Source: Gammaproteobacteria bacterium (GTDB taxonomy: Bacteria > Pseudomonadota > Gammaproteobacteria > SZUA-152). Taken from it: a stretch of DNA of 54,789 bases. The stretch is from contig JAKEGK010000125.1 of assembly GCA_022627515.1 (NCBI GenBank), positions 1-54,789 on the forward strand, in the 5' to 3' direction. The notes beneath the pieces were generated by a model that worked only from the letters and a program-made list of their open reading frames with translations, was not told where the DNA came from and did not search any database. This document shows, piece by piece, positions 44,727 to 54,759 of the stretch (the stretch's first letter is position 1; each line of letters starts with the position of its first letter). The translations under genes and the position numbers were made by a program.

Positions 44727-47633
44727 CTACCATGTTATCGTCCATTGTTTGTCGTCGTTGCGGCTGACCTGGATATCTACCTTGATCTCTTTTTTGTCTT
44801 CTCGGTCGTAATCGCTTTCTCCGGTCTCCAGGTTTGAGAAATTGACTTGTGCTTTTGCACTGTGAAATTTCAAGTCATGACCGGTTTGCATGACTCTAAC
44901 CGAGTAGGTGGAATATTTATCAAACAGCTTCTCGATGAATTGCCTGTTTTTGTTTTCAAAGGTGCTCAAGTTGGCCACCGCTGAAATATCCTTGTTTTTC
45001 AGGCTTTTTTCCAGCTGAGATAACATCAGCTTGATCGTTTCAGGCTCGTTTTTTGCCGCGGCCTTTTCTTCCTGAATCATGTTGCGCAGAATAACGAGTT
45101 GTTTTTTGCCGTAGTTGATCTGCCGCAGGGTGTTCACCACATCTTCCGCTTTATCAAACCGGGCCTCGTTTAAATACTGATAATATGATGACACATAATA
45201 CGCGTAAATCCTGTCGATGCCCGCCAGTGCATCCTTGCTGCCCGGACTGATCCGGAGCACCTCGCGGTATTTTGCATAGGCGTTGTTGCCGGCGGGACTG
45301 GTTAATTTGCCGCGGATAAAATCGCGCTCAGCGGTTTTGAGCAAATTACCGATGGATTTGCTTTTTTCAACCATTGCTCCGAAGTTTTTTTCCGCTTCCT
45401 TGAGTGCAGGCGCATTTGGATCAATGGACGCTATCTTTTCATAGGTTTTTTCGGCGCTGCTGATCCGGCCGGATTTGATGAGTTCACGCATCGCATCGGA
45501 CAATCTGGCGACTATTACACTTATGCCTTCATTGGCGCGCTGATTGTCAGGGTCCAGTTCCAATACTTTCGTATAGAGAAACAATGCATTGGCCGGATCA
45601 GGACGCGTCAAGCGGTTTTGTTTTAAATAGTTATCCGCCTGTTCCAGATTCTTTGCGATGGTTTGCAGGCGTTTTTCATAATCCTTCAGTCTGGCGAGCA
45701 GCGGTTTTATGACTTGCGGATCATCGGTGATTAATTTCAGTTCTTCGATATGGTGACTGGCCTGCCGCCAGGATTCTTCATCAATGGCCGCGTTTATTAA
45801 ATTCCTGTATCGCTGGATCAGGGCAGACAGTCCCTGCAATGCTTCCGGATGATCCCCTTGCAGCGTCAATATGGTTTTGTAACGGTAAACCGCGTTATTG
45901 TTTTCCGGCTGCAATATCCTGTTATTGGCAATATCAAGCTTGGCTTGCGCCAATAAACCTTGAACCAGGTCTTCAGTTGCCTGTTTGATCGTTGATTCGT
46001 GGCTATCTACGGATGCTGCGGTATTTAAGGAAATTACGGCTTTTGAATCTTTTTGCGAAACAGTTTCCACGACTTCTGCTGTCAGTGTTCCAGGCTCTTT
46101 ATCTTCGTAGCTAAAAGCGGCGATCAGCAGACCGGCCGTTATTAGCAAAACAAAGCTGCCGCCGCCGATCAGCGCCATCTTCCTGTACTTGTGTAGAAGC
46201 AATCCATATATGTTATTTAACCTCGCGGACCATGGTTTTACAGAGCTCATAATGGCTGTTGTTAATTCCCACCATTTATTGAGCCATTGCACCGCCGTGT
46301 TTTTCTTTCCGGGCGCCGGGGATTCTGATTGGTCCACCTTCGCCGCCCGTTGCATCACGCCGGTTTGTTCCACAGTTGCGGTTTTATTTTCCTCGGTTGG
46401 TTCCGGGGAAAGCACGTTGACGGATTCTTTGCACGATTCAGCGGCGGATTCTGCGGAAAGTTGAACGTTGGTTAGTGGATGTGATGGCCGGTAATGAATT
46501 CTCGTGCTGTCGTCTTCATCATCGCCGCTGGTAGCCTGGGCAATGACCTGAGCAGATTCCCCTGTCAGGCGCTGAGCCGCGGATGAAGGACCGCTGGCAT
46601 TGTTCTTCTGCTGCGCGCCGCCTGATACAAAGAATGTTGTCGCGCTATCCGGTGAATTGATGGTTTCTCTGGGCGCCGTATTTGTTTGATCACCCTCTTC
46701 CACAACAGGTAACGGAGTTAACTCAATGTGGCCAGTCAGCTTCTGCGTCCACTCCAGCGCATTCTGTGGACGGTCTTCCGCATGAAACATCAGTGCGTAA
46801 TCAACAGCGGCTTTAAATGCCTGCGAGTAAGGTAAATTTTCCATTTGACTCAAAGGCTGGTAAATATCACGCTTCTTCTTCAATAACGCCGCGCCGCGTT
46901 CCATGGCATCAGCTGGTTTATTCCCCGTCATGCAAAAATAAAGCGTTGCGCCAAGGCCATAAATATCTGTCCATGCGCCCTGCGCGTCCTCGGATTCGTT
47001 GTATTGCTCGAATGGCGCATAACCTGCCGTGACCAGGCTGGTCAGGGCGCGGGTCCGGCTGCCAATGGTCTGCCGCGCGGATCCAAAATCCAGCAGCACC
47101 GGCGTACCATCATGACGCAGATATATATTGGACGGCTTGATATCCCGGTGAATAAAACCGGCGCCGTGGACCAGCGCAAGCCCTTCGATAATTGGAATGA
47201 AAATGTTTAGCAATTGTTGTTCGCCAAACGGCGCTTTTTCCATATAGGCAATTGCCAGGTCATCACCTTCCTCGTACTCCATGACCATATAGGCGGTTTT
47301 GTTGTGTTCGAAAACACTCACCACGCGGATAATGGCGGGATGATTGAATTTGGCAAGTGTCCTCGCTTCGACCAGAAAGCGTTCGAGGCCCCAGTCAAAC
47401 AGCTCCTTGTGATTTTTGGTGATGGGGTGAACCGTATAGGTTGAGTCACGGCAGGCGAAATCAAGCGGCAGATATTCCTTGATGGCGACTTTGCGCTGCA
47501 GATTCCGGTCGAGCGCGAGATAAGTTAATCCGTATCCGCCCCGGCCGATAACTTCCTGCAGTTCATACCAGTGCAGCGAATACCCGATGGGCAGCGCATC
47601 CGTTGAACCTTCGCGTCGAAAATTGTTGTCCAT
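44727..47633 (-). CDS. Transmembrane Ser/Thr protein kinase with repeat-containing C-terminal part
   Basis: 968 residues. An N-terminal Hanks-type kinase domain (about residues 25-300) has the Gly loop GRGGYG (30-35), Lys52 in VAIKEYLP, HRDIKPSN, DFGSAR, TAGYAPFEQ and TDIYGLGATLY, so it should be active. A Ser/Thr/Glu-rich linker leads to a membrane segment near residues 480-505 (LIGGGSFVLLITAGLLIAAF). The periplasmic ~450 residues carry repeated TPR-like units (NRLTRPDPANALFLYTKVLELDPDNQRAN and similar at about residues 575, 680 and 780) and a C-terminal SnoaL-like segment ending in RNDDKQWTITW. It may sense a periplasmic signal and phosphorylate cytoplasmic targets. Substrates unknown. Confidence 0.9.
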   Translation of the reverse strand: MDNNFRREGSTDALPIGYSLHWYELQEVIGRGGYGLTYLALDRNLQRKVAIKEYLPLDFACRDSTYTVHPITKNHKELFDWGLERFLVEARTLAKFNHPAIIRVVSVFEHNKTAYMVMEYEEGDDLAIAYMEKAPFGEQQLLNIFIPIIEGLALVHGAGFIHRDIKPSNIYLRHDGTPVLLDFGSARQTIGSRTRALTSLVTAGYAPFEQYNESEDAQGAWTDIYGLGATLYFCMTGNKPADAMERGAALLKKKRDIYQPLSQMENLPYSQAFKAAVDYALMFHAEDRPQNALEWTQKLTGHIELTPLPVVEEGDQTNTAPRETINSPDSATTFFVSGGAQQKNNASGPSSAAQRLTGESAQVIAQATSGDDEDDSTRIHYRPSHPLTNVQLSAESAAESCKESVNVLSPEPTEENKTATVEQTGVMQRAAKVDQSESPAPGKKNTAVQWLNKWWELTTAIMSSVKPWSARLNNIYGLLLHKYRKMALIGGGSFVLLITAGLLIAAFSYEDKEPGTLTAEVVETVSQKDSKAVISLNTAASVDSHESTIKQATEDLVQGLLAQAKLDIANNRILQPENNNAVYRYKTILTLQGDHPEALQGLSALIQRYRNLINAAIDEESWRQASHHIEELKLITDDPQVIKPLLARLKDYEKRLQTIAKNLEQADNYLKQNRLTRPDPANALFLYTKVLELDPDNQRANEGISVIVARLSDAMRELIKSGRISSAEKTYEKIASIDPNAPALKEAEKNFGAMVEKSKSIGNLLKTAERDFIRGKLTSPAGNNAYAKYREVLRISPGSKDALAGIDRIYAYYVSSYYQYLNEARFDKAEDVVNTLRQINYGKKQLVILRNMIQEEKAAAKNEPETIKLMLSQLEKSLKNKDISAVANLSTFENKNRQFIEKLFDKYSTYSVRVMQTGHDLKFHSAKAQVNFSNLETGESDYDREDKKEIKVDIQVSRNDDKQWTITW

Positions 47634-48085
47634 AACACTCTTGATATGTAGTTTTTTACACTGGTGATTTTATAAGTGTCATTTGATACTGGTTTTCAAT
47701 ACTTCTGTCATTCAAATTTTGTTACTGCATATTATTTAACCATATTCGCCAAACAGGTGTTCACAGGCAACTTTTCATCAGATACATATAAGAAGGCTGA
47801 TTGTCTCAAATTTTGACCAGGCTGCGATAGAAACTTATGCATTTTCTTGCTGTGCACTATGACACACACGGCGATCTTTTAGCCGCAATTATAAAGTGAT
47901 CCAACCCGAAATCAAAACAATTGTTTAACAATAGTACAAGGTGATTTGATTATTTTTCTGTATCAATTCTGACACCCCGTTTACCAGACTATTTAATGAA
48001 GTTGCACTATTGGAATAGATGGACGCCGCTGCCGTTTTAAACGGCCCGGCATAAATTAAAAGCAAACGCCATTCCAGGCAAACCG
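47634..48085. other. Gene-free stretch between kinase and deaD
   Basis: About 450 bases. A 7-base perfect stem (GCCGTTT/AAACGGC, 48031-48045) lies about 40 bases beyond the deaD stop and may aid termination, but no T-run follows. The kinase promoter should lie near 47640-47800; hexamers are not clear. Confidence 0.4.
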
Positions 48086-49849
48086 CTAAGACCGGCTCTT
48101 GAATTTTCCAGCATGTTTCTTTTTATGCCTGGCGGCTTTAGGTTTACCCGATTTGCTACTATCGGATTTCGCAGCCTTTTTCTCCGCGACATCCAATTTT
48201 GTAATTTGTATCGGCTTGCCAACGATGCGTACTTTTTTTAATGTTTGAAACACATCCTTGGGCATGCCGGTGGGTAAATCCACGATACTGTAGTCATTGT
48301 GAATATCCACCTTGCCGATGTATTCACTATCCAGTCCAATTTCATTGGCAATGGCGCCGACTATGTTACCGGCTTTCACACCGTGAATACTGCCCAGACC
48401 AATCCGGTAGCTTTCCATGTCAACAATATCTCTATCCTTGCGCGCCGGCTTACTTTGTGGCGATGAACTTCGTTTTTCTTTTTTGCTTTTGGGTATATCC
48501 TGCTGCGTTACTATTTCCGGCTTGCTGACAAGCAGCAATGGAACATTGCCCTGCACCATTTTTGCCAGCGCGGCGGCGATTTCCAGCGCGGGTACATCGT
48601 GTGTTTGCTGGTATTGCGCAATTAATTGATGATAAAAAGCCAGCTCTTCGGTTGCGAGCGTGTCGGTGATGCGCTGAGTGAACCGCGCAATACGTTCGTT
48701 GTTAATGGTTTCGGTGGAAGGCAGCTCCATCTTTTCAATTTTTTGCTTGGTGGCTTTTTCAATTGCGTATAACAGCCTTTGTTCCCTGGGCGCCACAAAC
48801 AAAATGGCTTCGCCACTGCGGCCGGCACGGCCGGTGCGGCCGATACGATGGACATATGCTTCTGTGTCATAGGGAATATCGAAATTGATAATGTGACTGA
48901 TGCGTTTGACATCAAGCCCGCGCGCGGCGACATCCGTCGCAACCAGAATATCCAGTTTGCCTGATTTAAGTTGTTCTACGGTTCTCTCGCGTTGCTTCTG
49001 CTGAATGTCGCCATTCAGCGGGGCGGATGCAAACCCGCGCGCCTGTAATTTTTCGGCCAATTCCACCGTGGCGGTCTTGGTTCGCACGAACACGATCATG
49101 CCGTCAAACGGTTCCGCTTCGAGAATGCGGGTCAAGGCGTCCAGTTTATGCACCCCGCTCACCGTCCAGTAGCGTTGCCGGATTGTTTCAGCGGTGGTGG
49201 TGCGCACCTGCATTGTGACTTCGACCGGCTCCCGCAAATATTTTTTTGCGATGCGCCGGATTTGCGGCGGCATGGTGGCGGAAAACAACGCCGTCTGGTG
49301 TTCGCCGGGTATTTGTTCCAGTATCCATTCGACGTCATCAATGAATCCCATGCGCAGCATTTCATCCGCTTCATCCAGCACCAGGCAGCGCAGCGTCTGC
49401 AATGACAGCGTTCCGCGGCGCATATGGTCCATCACACGTCCCGGCGTGCCGACAACGACATGCACACCCCGTTTTAATTGTCGAATTTGTCCGCTGTAAT
49501 CCTGGCCGCCATAAATTGGGAGCACATGAAAACCCGGTAAATGCGCGGCATATTTTTGGAACGCCTCCGCAACCTGGATGGCGAGTTCACGCGTGGGCGC
49601 CAGGACCAGCACCTGGGGTTGCATGGTTTTCAAGTCGATTCGTGACAATAAAGGCAACGCGAAAGCGGCGGTTTTGCCGGTGCCGGTTTGCGCCTGGCCA
49701 AGCACATCCTGTCCCGCCAGTAAATGGGGAATGGTTTGAGCTTGAATCGGGGTCGGATTTTCATAACCGGCGTCGTCAAGCGCCTTAAGCACCGGATTAA
49801 TAAGGGATAAATTACTGAACGTGACGCCGGTTTGCGAATCGGATGACAT
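48086..49849 (-). CDS. deaD: DEAD-box RNA helicase DeaD/CsdA
   Basis: 587 residues. All helicase motifs are present: Q motif (NPTPIQAQTIP), AQTGTGKT, PTRELAIQ, TPGR, DEAD, SAT, VATDVAARGLDV and HRIGRTGRAGR. Residues ~465-540 form a DbpA/CsdA-type RNA-binding domain (YRIGLGSIHGVKAGNIVGAIAN, then YSIVDLPTGMP), and a Lys-rich tail follows. It unwinds RNA in ribosome assembly and mRNA decay, especially at low temperature, by family knowledge. Start ATG 49849 has AGGT about eight bases upstream. Length is close to the usual ~600 residues. Confidence 0.95.
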   Translation of the reverse strand: MSSDSQTGVTFSNLSLINPVLKALDDAGYENPTPIQAQTIPHLLAGQDVLGQAQTGTGKTAAFALPLLSRIDLKTMQPQVLVLAPTRELAIQVAEAFQKYAAHLPGFHVLPIYGGQDYSGQIRQLKRGVHVVVGTPGRVMDHMRRGTLSLQTLRCLVLDEADEMLRMGFIDDVEWILEQIPGEHQTALFSATMPPQIRRIAKKYLREPVEVTMQVRTTTAETIRQRYWTVSGVHKLDALTRILEAEPFDGMIVFVRTKTATVELAEKLQARGFASAPLNGDIQQKQRERTVEQLKSGKLDILVATDVAARGLDVKRISHIINFDIPYDTEAYVHRIGRTGRAGRSGEAILFVAPREQRLLYAIEKATKQKIEKMELPSTETINNERIARFTQRITDTLATEELAFYHQLIAQYQQTHDVPALEIAAALAKMVQGNVPLLLVSKPEIVTQQDIPKSKKEKRSSSPQSKPARKDRDIVDMESYRIGLGSIHGVKAGNIVGAIANEIGLDSEYIGKVDIHNDYSIVDLPTGMPKDVFQTLKKVRIVGKPIQITKLDVAEKKAAKSDSSKSGKPKAARHKKKHAGKFKSRS

Positions 49850-50031
49850 TAAAGATACCTAAGTGCAAGTGATAATATAGTTAGCGCAGTCCAGGCATTG
49901 ATCCGGCGAGCGCGGAGGGGATGTTATTTTCAAGGCATGGAGGCGGCGCATTATACAACATAAATAAGTGCCGCGTTTACAAATAATCCTCAACGAAGCC
50001 GGGAGAAAATCAGAAATGATTGGCGCCCTGG

Positions 50032-51174
50032 TTATTTGCAGCCGGTCAGGGCCTTTGGAACGAGGCAATAACATTGATTGATGGAAACCCCCTGCCCCAG
50101 TTCGGATTTGCTCAGCGCTTTGCCTCCCAGGCACTCGTCAAATTTAAAATAGAAATACTTATCCAGCGTTTGCAGGGCAATGGACATGTCCTGGACGAGA
50201 AAAAAGTTATCTGTGCCGGGGTAGGAACGGAACAGTTCTGCGGAGAGATAAACACGGGCTTTACCGTCTTTTTTGACTATACGATGCGTTTCCCGGACAT
50301 GTGTTTCAGCCTGCAGAGTAAACAAGCGGGTGCGCAGTTTCTCCATGAGCGGAATCAATTTGGATTCGTGTTTTATCAATTCCTCGCGGGTGAAATGCTG
50401 CTCCAGCAGGGTGGAAAAGTAGGTATAGGGTTCAAAATCAAACTGGGACAAAATCATGGAAGACGTAACAAGATCCATGGAATCGTCTTCGATGGGTATG
50501 GGCGAGTAGTGATAATTCTCCGTGCAGGCAATGGCCTTGATAAACGCGTCCTTGGCCGTTTTGCAGGACTTTATCTGCTTTTCAATTTTGGCGGCAAAAC
50601 TGCCCGCAACGCCGCCGGTAATATCGGCTTTGACAAACTTCGGTTCCACCGCGGGTTCATAGTGTTTGCAGGTAACAAAAGGATCTTGCAGTGGCTCAAA
50701 TGCCGTGCATACACCTTCACTTTTAAACTCCCCCGTGAAGTTCCTGCAGAACTCCGCGCCGGTGCTCATTTTACAGAAGAGGCAATTGTAGTTATTTTGC
50801 TGATCCTTGCGCAGCAGGAGGCGGGACACGCCGACTTTTGGCGCCTGTTCCTGCCAATCCATGAGATAAACCGTCCGGCCCGCTTCCAGCAGATCGGCAA
50901 GCGGAATGTCGTTAAGATAGCCCGCGCCTAATATTGCAATATTATCCGGCGCAAGGGCGAGGATCAGCCTGGATATATTCTGCTTATGTTCGGCGAATGC
51001 CTTTTCACATGCGCAGAAACCTTCCCGGGTGAAGGAATTTTCACCGCTAGCTGATATATAGTTGTTCCAGAAAAACGACTTTTCCAACGTATTCTGTCCA
51101 AATCCGCTTTTCGGTGAGACTAACGATTTTCTGAGTTTCTCAACAGGATTTTCAAGTTGCCGGCTCAATCCCAC
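50032..51174 (-). CDS. Cysteine-rich protein with methyltransferase-like motif
   Basis: About 380 residues, cytoplasmic. Residues ~78-108 (NIAILGAGYLNDIPL, then RTVYLMDW) look like motif I and the acidic end of strand 2 in class I SAM-dependent methyltransferases. Several Cys groups (FCACEKAF, NCLFCKMSTGAEFC, TCKHYEP, NQCYCL) could bind a metal or cluster. The mid-region SMDLVTSSMILSQFDFEPY resembles the post-motif region of methyltransferases. The start is a GTG at 51174 without a good ribosome site, so the N-terminus is uncertain. I do not recognise a named family. Confidence 0.65.
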   Translation of the reverse strand: MGLSRQLENPVEKLRKSLVSPKSGFGQNTLEKSFFWNNYISASGENSFTREGFCACEKAFAEHKQNISRLILALAPDNIAILGAGYLNDIPLADLLEAGRTVYLMDWQEQAPKVGVSRLLLRKDQQNNYNCLFCKMSTGAEFCRNFTGEFKSEGVCTAFEPLQDPFVTCKHYEPAVEPKFVKADITGGVAGSFAAKIEKQIKSCKTAKDAFIKAIACTENYHYSPIPIEDDSMDLVTSSMILSQFDFEPYTYFSTLLEQHFTREELIKHESKLIPLMEKLRTRLFTLQAETHVRETHRIVKKDGKARVYLSAELFRSYPGTDNFFLVQDMSIALQTLDKYFYFKFDECLGGKALSKSELGQGVSINQCYCLVPKALTGCK

Positions 51175-51693
51175 TCATTCAGTATGCAAATACAAAACCA
51201 AATATAGCCGGTGGATATTTGCATTATCAAGCTGACGCATCACTTGTCTGTAACTTGTCCGCACTTAAAATGTGCCGAACAGAATTTTTATTAGAACCTA
51301 TCTCAAAATTTCCAATAAACCAAAGAAGTCGCGGTATTCAAGTTATCGACTCCGGCGGCGCATATCAAAACACGCTATAAATACGTCCATTCTTGTATAG
51401 AAAAGAACACTCGTTGGCGGCATCCCTGCCGCCGGCGGTTTTGAAACGTGTCCCTGTATTCTCTAACTTATTAATTGTGAGATAGATTCTGCTTACTATG
51501 AACTGTATGAAGTAGTGAATCCCATGAATTAACAGGTTTTGAAATTTAAAGTTGGCCTCTTCAGGGAGTTTTAATTAGTTGATAATTTCTGTCATGTATT
51601 GATTAAAGCGGAGCAACAGCGAAACGTTTCTTTACCATACCATTATTTTTTATGGCCGCTGTTGCCAGCCGCCGGGCATACGTATGTATTGTT
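51175..51693. other. Gene-free stretch holding MITE-like element B
   Basis: About 520 bases between the Cys-rich gene and the broken DUF6933-like gene. Apart from the element at 51294-51489 nothing is recognised. Confidence 0.45.
51294..51489. mobile_element. MITE-like element B
   Basis: 196 bases. The left end GAACCTATCTCAAAATT and the right end AATTGTGAGATAGATTC are inverted repeats matching at 15 of 17 positions. The left end is the same terminal sequence as in the element at 38846. An internal GC-rich inverted pair (CCGGCGGC/GCCGCCGG) can fold back. No coding capacity. Confidence 0.6.
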
Positions 51694-52208
51694 TTAATGA
51701 CTGGCTTTATTCAGAATTTCTCTTGCTGCTTCTATAGAATTGCGCCGGACGAGATTTCTTTGCGGAGCCCGGTTTATCTTATGGATAATATCCGGTAAAT
51801 CCGCATGTTTGAATCGTCCCTCATGCAGCACGTAGTCGGTGTATAAGTGAACAAGATCATTCATGTTGCCGAGAAGGCTCTTGTTATTGGTTTTGGTCAG
51901 ATTCATCTGTGAATATTCTTCCAATACCCGGTCAATAATAAAATCGTCAAAGCCCTCTATTGTTAGTAACTGTTCCACACCGTGAATAAATACGAGGGGG
52001 AAATTTCTTATGTTGTCTTTTCTTATTCCATAAATAATGAATGAAAGCAATGTTCGCTCATTCATAAAGATAATAGTTTTTTTCTATCGAGCGTGAAAAT
52101 ATTTGCGTACCAGTCACCAAGTGAAGAATCCTGGTTTTCACTTTCGGTGAGTTCACTATTTTCAACACCCAGTTCTTTTAATAATTTTTGTGTACATCTG
52201 ATTTGCAT
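51694..52208 (-). pseudogene. DUF6933-like gene split by a one-base frameshift at an A7 run
   Basis: The first frame (ATG 52208) reads MQIRCTQKLLKELGV and, later, LGDWYANIFTLDRKK, then ends at a stop at 52064-52062. The second frame reads KKTIIFMNERTLLSFIIYGIRKDNI and continues for about 120 residues to 51694. Joining them with one extra A in the run at 52077-52083 gives a continuous protein of about 170 residues. The start CTQKLLKELG and the WYANIF...DRKK context match what I remember of DUF6933, of unknown function. It may be a pseudogene, a sequencing error, or -1 slippage at A-AAA-AAA. The second part alone opens with an ATG at 52065 but lacks the conserved N-terminus. Confidence 0.6.
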
Positions 52209-52728
52209 GACATTATTCGGTAACAAATTGCAATTTGAGTGACTATAAATAACTGAAGCTTTGCTCCCCGGGTCAATGTAAGACGGCGTACTAAATGTTT
52301 AAAAAATATGAGATGCCGGCTTCCACTCGCATCACCCAACGTAAAACGATTGATGTAATGACCCCGCAGTGTTTTCTGATACAGCCGTATAAATAGAAAG
52401 GTTTAGTATAGAATAGATTTGGAAAGTTTGATGTATTAAATATTTTGGATTTATCCCAGCCAGAACCTTCACATTCACACCTTAATTTAGACTGATGGCA
52501 CAAACTGGCAAATCAGACGCTATAAAACGTCAGCTTTGACATTTCTGGATTATTGATAATTTGGTTAAAATTGGACTCTTTGGTTTCGCATCGCACTATT
52601 GTGGTTCACGTCACTTAATACTGATTGCGCAGCTTATCTGGAAGAATAGAGAGCATTGATTCGGAAAACTTATATTTTTAGCGCCGAGTAATTTATAGCC
52701 TAAACGGTGCTTGAGTCCTGTTTGCGCT
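52209..52728. other. Gene-free stretch
   Basis: About 520 bases with only short, unconvincing frames (such as 52291-52503 minus). It should hold the promoter of the DUF6933-like gene. No repeats or RNA seen. Confidence 0.4.
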
Positions 52729-54759
52729 TTACAGCATCTGTTCAAACTCGAGCGATGCGAGCCTGTCGCACAGTTCGCTCTCAGTTTTCTCTTTTTCCTT
52801 CTCTAGCACTTGGATCGCGTCGCGGTGCTCGCGTAACTTGTCCTCTTCCGCCGACAATTCAGATACGTAACGATCGCGCAAGCCACGCTCGCTTTCGGAA
52901 TTGCCCAGCGCTTTCAGGTTCTCGCGCAACCGCTTTTGATTGGTAAAAATGACTTCGATTTCCTTATTCAGCAGGCCGATCTTGTGCTGCAGCGCCGACA
53001 CCGTGCTGTTGAGCGACACAAGTTCCTCGATTTGCTTGGCAATCTTGGAACTAATGTATTTGCTGTTGACCCAGGACCCAATAATATCCTGACTCACGCG
53101 CTGTATTTCAATGGACTCGCTGATGCTGATTTTTTCGTTCACCGCGAACCGGGTCGTAGTTTTGGGTGGCGCGTCGATCCGGAACCTGTAGAAATTCCCG
53201 GTACGCTCGGCCGGCGCCGCTGTCTCCACCAGTTCCCACCCCGGGTTGAACCGGTGTTCCAGGAAAAGATCCAGCGGCTTGCCGCTCTTATTGTTAATGA
53301 TATAAGTGCGCGTATCGATGACATAGCGATGCAGGTGCATCGTGCCGCGCACGATGCGGCTCAAATAGTAAGGCATGTTCTTTTTTGAGGTGTCGATTGA
53401 AATAACACAACCCAACTCAACAGAAAAAGGAATAAGCCGCTCTTCATCGGGCTTAATGGTCTCAATCATCGCTTCGCCCGCGTAATACTCGTCCTCCAGC
53501 ACCGTCATCGGCCCGCCTTCCAGCACGTTGCCGGTGGTATTCTTGAACAGAATCGCCGATATTGGATTCTTTGCGCGAACCTCAGTATTGTAGACCGCCA
53601 CGCGTTTGCCATCGAAAGTTGTCTGCAGGATAGGCACCAGCGCCGATTGACCGCGTTTGACGGTGACGGGATTTTTGATTTTATAATGGAACAGATCGCC
53701 GGCCTCCATCGTGCGCGTTTGCACCTCCACCGAACGCTGACGCGCGTCTTCTTTTAGGGACGCCGACACGGAGCGTTTCGCTAACCGCGTTTTTTCCAAT
53801 GACGGCATGGGGGCAGCAGCCGCGGCAAAGGGCATGCGCGCTCTCTCTGGTTCCTCTGTAAAAATCTCATCCGCCATTTCCAAAACCGGCGGGGCGTACG
53901 CCTGCTCTGCTTGTACCTGGACAATGGGCCGCTTCTGATACCGGGGTGAATAGAGATCGTGTATGAACGAAACCGGCAAGCCGGCCACCAGTGACAGCTC
54001 AACATTCTCCCAGTCCTCGTCTTGCGTGTTGTCCACCAGCGCCCAGCCCTGCAGCAACGGCTTGCCTTTGCCCAGCAGCAGGCGGTAGGACGTCTTCCAC
54101 ACGGGTGTCTCGACCACATAACTGGCGAGAATCCTCCGCTCGCCCTTGCCTTTGGCAAAAATAGTGAGCTTTTTAAGATCCTTTTTCTTAGCCGAAATCA
54201 GGATATCGAGCAGGTGTTGCAGATCCTTGCGCAGGCTCTCGTCGAGGAAAACAATGGAAGTGATATCCAGCAGGTCATACGACTGGAGCGACTCGCCGTT
54301 CACCAGCAAGGCCAGTCGATAACTTGTGAGTGTGGTGTCATTCTCTTTTCGCGTGACCGTTTCGATACCAATCACGGTGCCCGTGATCTGTTTCGCGCCA
54401 ACGTGCACGTAGACGCGCGCCCCTTTGGCCTGCGACAGCAAGTTCGTCAGCGAATTGTTATCCGAAAGATGAAGGCTGGTATCCTCCAATTGCTTTTCGA
54501 CCGGCTTGGTCGATTCGTAACTAATGCTGGCAATCAACCCATTATCCAAATCCAGCGTAGTGAGCGATTTAAGCACATCGTTCATCTCCGCCGCCTTGAA
54601 GAACAGATCAACCGTTGCGTCACCCCGTATCGCGCCAACGCGCTCAAAATAGCCTATGCCATGCTTAAACAGGGCGATCTTGCAGATAGGCAGTGTGTGG
54701 TCTGTTGTATCCCCGGATTTCGGCTGGCGGCTAACAGGCGAACTGGATTTCTTTTTCAT
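52729..54759 (-). CDS. DUF4139 domain protein
   Basis: 676 residues without a clear signal peptide. The sequence has the family pattern: an N-terminal domain beginning LPICKIALFKHGIGYFERVG, then ASYVVETPVWKTSYRLLL and GWALVDNTQDEDWENVELSLVAG (the DUF4139 core), and EHRFNPGWELVETAAPAERTGNFYRF in the C-terminal half. The last ~110 residues are charged coiled coil. A proline/alanine-rich insert lies near residues 290-330. Function is unknown; some relatives are called mucoidy inhibitors. GGGAG lies eight bases upstream of the ATG at 54759, near the window edge. Confidence 0.85.
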   Translation of the reverse strand: MKKKSSSPVSRQPKSGDTTDHTLPICKIALFKHGIGYFERVGAIRGDATVDLFFKAAEMNDVLKSLTTLDLDNGLIASISYESTKPVEKQLEDTSLHLSDNNSLTNLLSQAKGARVYVHVGAKQITGTVIGIETVTRKENDTTLTSYRLALLVNGESLQSYDLLDITSIVFLDESLRKDLQHLLDILISAKKKDLKKLTIFAKGKGERRILASYVVETPVWKTSYRLLLGKGKPLLQGWALVDNTQDEDWENVELSLVAGLPVSFIHDLYSPRYQKRPIVQVQAEQAYAPPVLEMADEIFTEEPERARMPFAAAAAPMPSLEKTRLAKRSVSASLKEDARQRSVEVQTRTMEAGDLFHYKIKNPVTVKRGQSALVPILQTTFDGKRVAVYNTEVRAKNPISAILFKNTTGNVLEGGPMTVLEDEYYAGEAMIETIKPDEERLIPFSVELGCVISIDTSKKNMPYYLSRIVRGTMHLHRYVIDTRTYIINNKSGKPLDLFLEHRFNPGWELVETAAPAERTGNFYRFRIDAPPKTTTRFAVNEKISISESIEIQRVSQDIIGSWVNSKYISSKIAKQIEELVSLNSTVSALQHKIGLLNKEIEVIFTNQKRLRENLKALGNSESERGLRDRYVSELSAEEDKLREHRDAIQVLEKEKEKTESELCDRLASLEFEQML

